A stretch of 36,888 nucleotides of DNA. Origin: an uncultured Oscillospiraceae bacterium. GTDB lineage: Bacteria; Bacillota; Clostridia; Oscillospirales; Oscillospiraceae. The notes beneath the pieces are model-generated. The model was given only the letters and a program-made list of their open reading frames with translations. It ran no database searches and was not told the DNA's origin. Within the stretch, counting starts at the first letter, position 1, and every line of letters starts with the position of its first letter. Shown piece after piece: positions 32,031 to 36,888 of this stretch. The position numbers were made by a program, and so were the translations under genes. The stretch spans positions 1 to 36,888 of the forward strand of contig CALWOA010000022.1 of the NCBI GenBank assembly GCA_944382965.1, given 5' to 3'.

Positions 32031-33872
32031 ATGAGAATCCTATACGACAGCAAGCAATCCATCTATAAATCCCCCTTTGGTACCCTGGTCCCAGGCCAGG
32101 TATGTACCCTGCATATCCACATTCCTGCCGCCGTGAAGGCAACCAACGTCACCTGCCTTCTCAATGCCGACGGCAGCGGCAGCGTACAATATGTTTCCCT
32201 GCTTCTGAAAGAGCGCCAGGGTCCTTATGAAATTTTCAGCGGAGAATTTTCCCTGGGCGAGCCGGGACTGTACTTTTACTACTTTTATATCGACACCCCT
32301 GAGGGGGGCTTCCGGCTGTTCAAACAGGGAGACGACACCAATATGGAAGCAGGCGACCTGTGGCAGCTCAGCTGCGTCCCCGGGGATTTCCACACCCCGG
32401 ACTGGGCCAAGGGTGCAACCTATTACCAGATTTTCCCCGACCGGTTCTGCCGCTCCGGCTCCTGTGACCTAACCGGCAAGCTGGAGCCTTACACCGTCCA
32501 CCAGTACTGGTACGAAGATGTCCACTGGCAGCCCACCAGCGAGGGCATTGTCCTGAATAACGATTTCTACGGCGGCAATTTCCGGGGCATCGCAGAGAAA
32601 ATGGACTATATCGCCAGTCTGGGCACCACCATCTTGTATCTGAACCCCATTACCAAGAGCTTTTCTTCTCACCGCTACGACACCGGTGATTACAAAACCC
32701 CGGACCCCATGCTGGGCACTGAGGCAGATTTTTCTGCCATGTGTCAGGCAGCCCACGACCGGGGCATCCGGGTGATTCTGGATGGGGTCTTCTCCCACAC
32801 CGGTTCGGACAGCCTGTACTTTAACCGGGAGGGACATTTTGACAGCTGCGGCGCTTACAACTCCCAGGAGTCTGCCTACAGCAGCTGGTACACCTTCCAC
32901 TCCTGGCCCCGCAGCTACAACTGCTGGTGGAATTTTGATACCCTGCCCACAGTGAACAAAATGGAGCCATCCTTCCTGGATTATATCATCCGGGACGAGG
33001 ACAGCGTGGTGGCCCACTGGCTCCGGCTGGGTGCCGACGGCTACCGGCTGGATGTGGCCGACGAGCTGCCGGATGAATTTATCTGGCTGCTGCGCCAGCG
33101 GATTCACCAGGTCAAGCCCGATGCTCTGCTGCTGGGAGAAGTCTGGGAGGATGCCTCCAACAAATTTGCCTGCGGCCAGCGCCGCACCTACTTTACCCGG
33201 GGCGAGCTGGACAGCGTCATGAACTATCCTTACCGCACTGCCATCATCAACTACGTCCGGGGTCTGGACGGCGGCAAGGGGCTGAAAGATACCGTCATGA
33301 CCATTGTGGAAAACTACCCGCCGGAAGTGGTACTGTGCAATATGAATCTGCTGGGCACCCATGATACCCCCCGGATTCTCACCGCTCTGGTGGATGACTT
33401 CCAGGGCGGCCGGGAGGAGCAGGCCCAGCGGCGGCTGTCCCGGAATCAGCTGGATGTGGCATACGACCGACTGCTCACCGCCTCCTTCCTCCAGTACACC
33501 CTGCCGGGAAGTCCCTGCCTGTACTACGGCGATGAAGCCGGGATGGAAGGCCATCGGGACCCCTTCAACCGCCGCCCCTTCCCCTGGGGACGGGAAGACG
33601 CGCAGCTGCAGAATCATTTCCGCCGTCTGGGACAGCTTCGGAAAAACTTTGATGCCTTCCGTCTGGGAGATATTCATTTCTTCAAAGCCGAGGACAAGCA
33701 CCTGGGCTTTACCCGCAGCTACGGCGGAAAAACCTACCGGGTCTACTGCAACCGCAGCGGCGACGCCTGGGAGATTCCCTTCGGCCGTCCGATTTTTGGC
33801 TACAACCTGCAAATTCTGGCACCGGACTGCCTGACCATCGGCCCCCGGGGCTACTGCGTCACGGAGGAGTAA
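32031..33872 (+). CDS. Alpha-amylase family (GH13) glycoside hydrolase, cytoplasmic
   Basis: 613 residues. An N-terminal beta-sandwich (about 1-115, as in neopullulanase/cyclomaltodextrinase-type enzymes) precedes the TIM barrel. GH13 signatures: DGVFSHTG (251-258), DGYRLDVAD with the nucleophile Asp341, LLGEVWED with the acid/base Glu370, and LGTHDTPR with Asp445. No signal peptide is visible, so it should act on maltodextrins or glycogen-derived glucans inside the cell. The exact activity (alpha-amylase, pullulanase or cyclomaltodextrinase) cannot be fixed. GGAGAG lies 4-5 bases before the ATG. A 57-residue cysteine-rich protein follows after 3 bases. Confidence 0.92.
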   Translation: MRILYDSKQSIYKSPFGTLVPGQVCTLHIHIPAAVKATNVTCLLNADGSGSVQYVSLLLKERQGPYEIFSGEFSLGEPGLYFYYFYIDTPEGGFRLFKQGDDTNMEAGDLWQLSCVPGDFHTPDWAKGATYYQIFPDRFCRSGSCDLTGKLEPYTVHQYWYEDVHWQPTSEGIVLNNDFYGGNFRGIAEKMDYIASLGTTILYLNPITKSFSSHRYDTGDYKTPDPMLGTEADFSAMCQAAHDRGIRVILDGVFSHTGSDSLYFNREGHFDSCGAYNSQESAYSSWYTFHSWPRSYNCWWNFDTLPTVNKMEPSFLDYIIRDEDSVVAHWLRLGADGYRLDVADELPDEFIWLLRQRIHQVKPDALLLGEVWEDASNKFACGQRRTYFTRGELDSVMNYPYRTAIINYVRGLDGGKGLKDTVMTIVENYPPEVVLCNMNLLGTHDTPRILTALVDDFQGGREEQAQRRLSRNQLDVAYDRLLTASFLQYTLPGSPCLYYGDEAGMEGHRDPFNRRPFPWGREDAQLQNHFRRLGQLRKNFDAFRLGDIHFFKAEDKHLGFTRSYGGKTYRVYCNRSGDAWEIPFGRPIFGYNLQILAPDCLTIGPRGYCVTEE

Positions 33873-33875
33873 GGC

Positions 33876-34049
33876 ATGGAAAAAGAATGCTTTTTCAGCG
33901 GCTACTGCCGCCAGCTGGATGGCAGCCGGGTGGTAGAAGCGGTGCTGGAAGACGGTCAGCTGACCGAGGTGGACTGCTGCTACGGCAGCTGCATCTACGA
34001 AAGCAGCTGCCCCATTGCCGCGGAAATCCATCAGGCCCAGGAAGAATAG
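33876..34049 (+). CDS. 57-residue cysteine-rich protein coupled to the amylase gene
   Basis: It begins MEKECFFSGYCRQLDGSR and contains six cysteines (5, 11, 34, 35, 39, 45), with VDCCYGSCIYESSC as the dense part. The spacing suggests a small metal-binding or disulphide-rich fold. There is no signal peptide, so zinc is more likely than disulphides. The amylase stop is 3 bases before its ATG, and the GGAGGAG ribosome site lies at the end of the amylase gene, so the two are translationally coupled. I recognise no family. A hairpin follows directly. Confidence 0.68.
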   Translation: MEKECFFSGYCRQLDGSRVVEAVLEDGQLTEVDCCYGSCIYESSCPIAAEIHQAQEE

Positions 34050-34054
34050 AAAAT

Positions 34055-34078
34055 GGCGGGATGCTGACGCATCCCGCC
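34055..34078. terminator. Bidirectional terminator between the amylase operon and the RHH gene
   Basis: A perfect 10-bp stem, GGCGGGATGC with GCATCCCGCC, and a 4-base loop. Leftward it is followed by ATTTTC, so it fits the RHH gene best; rightward the tail is GTTACGTTATC. Confidence 0.78.
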
Positions 34079-34079
34079 G

Positions 34080-34271
34080 TTACGTTATCTGCTTTGCCTG
34101 ATCCGACAGGTCAATTTTCCCATGCTCTTTCTCAAATTCCGCTACCCGTTTTTTCAAATACTGCTCGATTTCCTTGTTTGCGGAACGTCCTTCCCATTGG
34201 GCAATGTAACGGAATTTCTGAAACAATCGCCTGTCAATCCGCAAAGTATACCGCAATAGCTTCTCATCCAT
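34080..34271 (-). CDS. Arc-like ribbon-helix-helix DNA-binding protein
   Basis: 63 residues. The N-terminal strand YTLRIDRRLFQKFRYIA and the helix-turn EGRSANKEIEQYLKKRV fit the Arc/MetJ ribbon-helix-helix fold, which binds DNA as a dimer. The tail is acidic and basic mixed (EKEHGKIDLSDQ). The start at 34271 has AGGA 6 bases upstream; an in-frame extension of 22 codons lies in the control region and lacks a ribosome site. It is divergent from an XRE regulator. Small RHH proteins of this kind often repress their own promoter, and palindromes are present. No toxin gene is adjacent, so this is not a typical antitoxin pair. Confidence 0.82.
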   Translation of the reverse strand: MDEKLLRYTLRIDRRLFQKFRYIAQWEGRSANKEIEQYLKKRVAEFEKEHGKIDLSDQAKQIT

Positions 34272-34286
34272 ACCTTTTCCTGCTTT

Positions 34287-34365
34287 CCACCATAGTGACA
34301 TTATGATGCCTAAATTATAGCGAAAAAATTCCACCATTTAGAAAATGGTGGTTAAGTGACATTAT
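34287..34365. promoter_or_regulatory. Palindromic control region between the RHH and XRE genes
   Basis: A perfect 9-bp inverted repeat, CCACCATTT (34331-34339), AGA, AAATGGTGG (34343-34351). CCACCAT occurs again at 34287-34293. An 11-base direct repeat, AGTGACATTAT, lies at 34294-34304 and 34355-34365, flanking it. The leftward strand has TATAAT at 34315-34320, so the palindrome overlaps the RHH promoter's -35 region. This is the arrangement of a repressor operator; that the RHH protein binds it is inferred. Confidence 0.6.
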
Positions 34366-34506
34366 TTTGGCGCATCATTTTTTGAAGTATTACAAAGTAT
34401 TTTTAGTTCAGACATAATCTGGACAAATACCTTTTGTAGAATGATATACGTAGGAGTGTATTCTATCTTTTATGCCCTTTATTTTCTTTACAGGAGGAAA
34501 GCGGCT

Positions 34507-34743
34507 ATGTATGTGATTACCAATGATGATATTTTCGGAAGCAACGTACTATATTTGAGAACCAATCGAGGCATTTCTCAGGAGTGCCTGGCAAAGACTC
34601 TGGGGATTACCAGCTATCAACTTCAGCTGATAGAGCAGGGCTACCTGCGAGACATCGATGCAGAATTGTTGGAGAAGATTTGTACCTTTTTTTCGGTATC
34701 CCACCAATCCATCTTGCGTTACGATCTGACCCAAAACAAATGA
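34507..34743 (+). CDS. XRE-type helix-turn-helix regulator
   Basis: 78 residues, essentially one Cro/CI-type domain: VLYLRTNRGISQECLAKTL with GITSYQLQLIEQGYL as the recognition part, then LLEKICTFFSVSHQSILRYD. The start 34507 has AGGAGG 9 bases upstream; an upstream in-frame ATG at 34441 has no suitable site. It diverges from the RHH gene and may share its control region. The target is unknown. Confidence 0.82.
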   Translation: MYVITNDDIFGSNVLYLRTNRGISQECLAKTLGITSYQLQLIEQGYLRDIDAELLEKICTFFSVSHQSILRYDLTQNK

Positions 34744-34744
34744 C

Positions 34745-34785
34745 AATCCCCTTCTGTCCCGATTTTCCCGGAGAAGAGGGGGATT
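34745..34785 (+). terminator. Likely terminator of the XRE gene
   Basis: AATCCCC (34745-34751) pairs with GGGGATT (34779-34785), and the adjacent TTCT/AGAAG pairs inside. The tail TTATAC is short, so it is weak. Confidence 0.45.
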
Positions 34786-34790
34786 TATAC

Positions 34791-34823
34791 AGAAACCCCC
34801 TCCTGCTTTTCACAGGAGGGGGT
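34791..34823 (-). terminator. pnp terminator
   Basis: A perfect 11-bp stem, ACCCCCTCCTG (34795-34805) with CAGGAGGGGGT (34813-34823), lies 8 bases after the pnp stop. Leftward it is followed by TTTCT. Confidence 0.78.
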
Positions 34824-34830
34824 ATTGCCA

Positions 34831-36888
34831 TTACTGATTTTCCATTTCCTTCAGGGCGTCCTTACGGCTGAAGTTGGCACGGCCCTTCTCATCGAAGCCC
34901 ATGAACTTCACCCAGGTCATGTCACCCAGGTTCAGAACGTCTTCCACCTTTTCCACACGGCGGTTTTCCAGCTTGGAAATGTGCACCATGCCGTCATGGC
35001 CGGGAGCAATTTCCACGAAAGCGCCGATGGGCAGAATCCGAACAACCTTGCCGTAGTAGAGCTTGCCCACCTCGGGCACGAAGCAGATGTCGTCCACCAT
35101 CTTCTTGGCGGCGTAAGCAGCGGCGGAATCCACAGCGGAGATGAACACGCTGCCGTCGTCCTCGATATCTACCTTGGCGCCAGTGTCGGCGCAGATCTTC
35201 TGAATGGTCTTGCCGCCGGTACCGATAACTTCCCGGATCTTGTCCACAGGAATCTTCAGAGACAGCATCTTGGGAGCATACTCGCTGACCTCGGGACGGG
35301 GCTCAGCGATGCAGGGCAGCATCACTTCGTTCAGGATCTCCATGCGGGCCTTGCGGCAGCGCTCCAGAGCGTCGGCAATGATCTCCATGGTCAGGCCCTT
35401 GTTCTTCAGGTCCATCTGAATGGCGGTGATGCCTTCGCTGGTACCGGCAACCTTGAAGTCCATTTCGCCGTGGAAGTCTTCCACGCCCTGGATGTCGGTA
35501 AAGGTTCTCCATTCACCGGTTTCCTGATCGGAAATCAGGCCACAGGAGATACCGGCCACAGGCCGCTTGATGGGCACACCGGCATCCATCAGAGCCAGGG
35601 TAGAGCCGCAGATGGAGCCCTGAGAGGTGGAACCGTTGGAGGACAGCACCTCAGAGACCACCCGGATGGCGTAGGGGAACTCCTCCACAGAGGGAATCAC
35701 AGGCAGCAGAGCCTTCTCAGCCAGAGCGCCGTGACCAATCTCCCGGCGGGAGGTGGAGCGGGCAGCCCGGGCTTCGCCGGTGGAGAAGGAGGGGAAGTTA
35801 TAGTGATGGATATACCGCTTGGTATCCTCGGGGTAGATGGTGTCCAGCTTCTGGGCAGCGGACAGGGGGTTCAGGGTGCAGATGGACAGCACCTGGGTCT
35901 GACCACGGGAGAACAGGCCGGAGCCGTGTACCCGGGGCAACACGCCAACCTCGGCATCCAGAGGACGAATCTCGTCCATGCCGCGGCCGTCCACACGCTT
36001 GCCGGAGAGCAGCCACTTCTTGACAACCTTCTTCTGCATCTTGTACAGGCAGACCTCGATGTGGGTCTCGAAGTCCTCGTACTTTTCGCCGAACTTCTCC
36101 TGGAAGTCCAGACGGGCAGCAGTCAGACGCTCCTCCCGGACATTCTTGTCGGGGGTATCCAGTGCGTACTCGATCTGATCCAGGCCGTAAGCCATCAGGT
36201 CGTCCAGCAGCTCGTGGTTGACAGCGGCCTTTTCAAAAGTGAACTTGGGCTTGCCGATCTCGGCAACAATGCCGTTGATGAACTTGACGATCTCCATGTT
36301 GGTCTCGTGGGCAATGCGGATGGCCTCGTAGACCACGCTTTCGGGAGCTTCGTTGGCTTCGGTCTCGATCATGACCACCTTCTCGAAGGTGGAGGAGATG
36401 CACACGAAGCAGTCGCAGGCTTCCCGCTCGTCGGCAGTGGGGTTGATGATATACTTACCATTGAGGTGAGCAACGTTGGTGGTGGCAACAGGTCCGTTCC
36501 AGGGCACATCGGAAGTGGCGATGGCGATGGAGGCGCCCAGGGAAGCGACGATTTCCACAGGATTGTCGTAGTCGTTGGCCAGCACGGTGCAGGTCACAAC
36601 GGTGTCGTTGCGCAGTTCCTCGTCGAACAGAGGACGCATGGGCCGGTCGATGATCCGGCTGTTGAGGATGCCCCGCTCAGAGGGCTTGCCCTCCCGGCGG
36701 TTGAAGGAACCGGGAATCCGGCCCACGGCGTACATCCGCTCTTCAAACTCGATGGTCAGAGGGAAGTAGTCGATGCCGGCCTTGGGTATGGGGTTGCAGG
36801 TGCAGGTAACCAGCACCACGGTGTCGCCGTAGCGGCAGATGCACTCGGCGTTGGCCAGCTCTGCCACCTTGCCGGTTTCCACGGTGAA
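34831..36888 (-). CDS. pnp: Polynucleotide phosphorylase, N-terminus outside window
   Basis: 685 residues are visible, and the frame is still open at 36888 (reading FTVETGK at the edge), so only about 15 residues are missing. It degrades RNA 3' to 5' phosphorolytically and is a core component of RNA turnover. Two RNase PH domains are joined by the helical linker. The second begins near SGKRVDGRGMDEIRPLDAEV and contains SGLFSRGQTQVLSICTL and SNGSTSQGSICGSTLALMDAG. A KH domain (IREVIGTGGKTIQKICADTG) and an S1 domain (GAFVEIAPGHDGMVHISKL) close the chain. The first methionine in the visible frame, GTG 36882, is an internal valine, not the start. Confidence 0.97.
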   Translation of the reverse strand, partial: FTVETGKVAELANAECICRYGDTVVLVTCTCNPIPKAGIDYFPLTIEFEERMYAVGRIPGSFNRREGKPSERGILNSRIIDRPMRPLFDEELRNDTVVTCTVLANDYDNPVEIVASLGASIAIATSDVPWNGPVATTNVAHLNGKYIINPTADEREACDCFVCISSTFEKVVMIETEANEAPESVVYEAIRIAHETNMEIVKFINGIVAEIGKPKFTFEKAAVNHELLDDLMAYGLDQIEYALDTPDKNVREERLTAARLDFQEKFGEKYEDFETHIEVCLYKMQKKVVKKWLLSGKRVDGRGMDEIRPLDAEVGVLPRVHGSGLFSRGQTQVLSICTLNPLSAAQKLDTIYPEDTKRYIHHYNFPSFSTGEARAARSTSRREIGHGALAEKALLPVIPSVEEFPYAIRVVSEVLSSNGSTSQGSICGSTLALMDAGVPIKRPVAGISCGLISDQETGEWRTFTDIQGVEDFHGEMDFKVAGTSEGITAIQMDLKNKGLTMEIIADALERCRKARMEILNEVMLPCIAEPRPEVSEYAPKMLSLKIPVDKIREVIGTGGKTIQKICADTGAKVDIEDDGSVFISAVDSAAAYAAKKMVDDICFVPEVGKLYYGKVVRILPIGAFVEIAPGHDGMVHISKLENRRVEKVEDVLNLGDMTWVKFMGFDEKGRANFSRKDALKEMENQ

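Noticed and set aside
34080-34743. Toxin-antitoxin module from the RHH and XRE genes
   Set aside because: The genes are divergent, both encode DNA-binding domains, and no toxin-like protein is next to either.
36769-36888. GTG at 36882 as the start of pnp
   Set aside because: The frame continues open to the window edge and the family has about 15 more residues there, so this codon is an internal valine.

Overview
The window reads as the chromosome of a moderately GC-rich, Gram-positive gut-type Clostridia (Bacillota, Oscillospiraceae-like). The pointers are the 16S 5' end, strong AGGAGG ribosome sites, a GlgC/GlgD glycogen pair, DegV and DUF1836 proteins, and an alpha2-type glycyl-tRNA synthetase. 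The genus is inferred from gene content, not proven. Nearly all of it is ordinary chromosome; I see no phage, plasmid, IS transposase, tRNA or CRISPR array.

Layout. 1-715: the 5' end of a leftward 16S rRNA and its tandem promoters. 716-7312: a CBS protein, then the complete aspartate-to-threonine pathway, split into a leftward hom-lysC-asd operon and a rightward thrC-thrB operon that diverge from one control region. 7372-9119: two tandem paralogous membrane proteins and a PsiE-like protein. 9210-11759: a Tet(M)/EF-G-like GTPase fused to a YacP/Rae1-type NYN nuclease, the most interesting gene here. 11839-13915: a sodium:solute symporter and a MarR regulator that meet head to head with both N-termini damaged, followed by a 264-bp element made of palindromes. 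13916-17673: the glycogen operon glgC-glgD-glgA. 17780-20236: an acetyltransferase and mgtE, separated by 490 bases of dense regulatory sequence that include an upstream ORF (uORF) ahead of mgtE and a candidate small terminated transcript on the other strand.

20286-26433: a CBS protein and glycyl-tRNA synthetase, a PlsC acyltransferase, then a rightward cluster of a membrane protein, CCA tRNA nucleotidyltransferase and a ComEC-like metallo-beta-lactamase lipoprotein. 26645-30462: a DUF2007 protein, a divergent DegV/DUF1836 pair and aspartyl-tRNA synthetase. 30582-34049: an ECF-like sigma factor with a membrane-anchored partner, then a cytoplasmic alpha-amylase coupled to a 57-residue cysteine-rich protein. 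34080-34743: divergent ribbon-helix-helix and XRE regulators around a palindromic control region. 34831-36888: polynucleotide phosphorylase, cut by the window edge.

Themes: amino-acid biosynthesis from aspartate, glycogen storage and alpha-glucan breakdown (glgCDA and the amylase), and translation and RNA metabolism (glyQS, aspS, cca, pnp, the GTPase-nuclease fusion). Start sites were chosen by ribosome-site spacing, and several differ from the longest open frame (CBS protein, PsiE-like protein, glgC, plsC, cca partner, XRE, RHH). Family assignments come from recognised motifs only; no database was searched.
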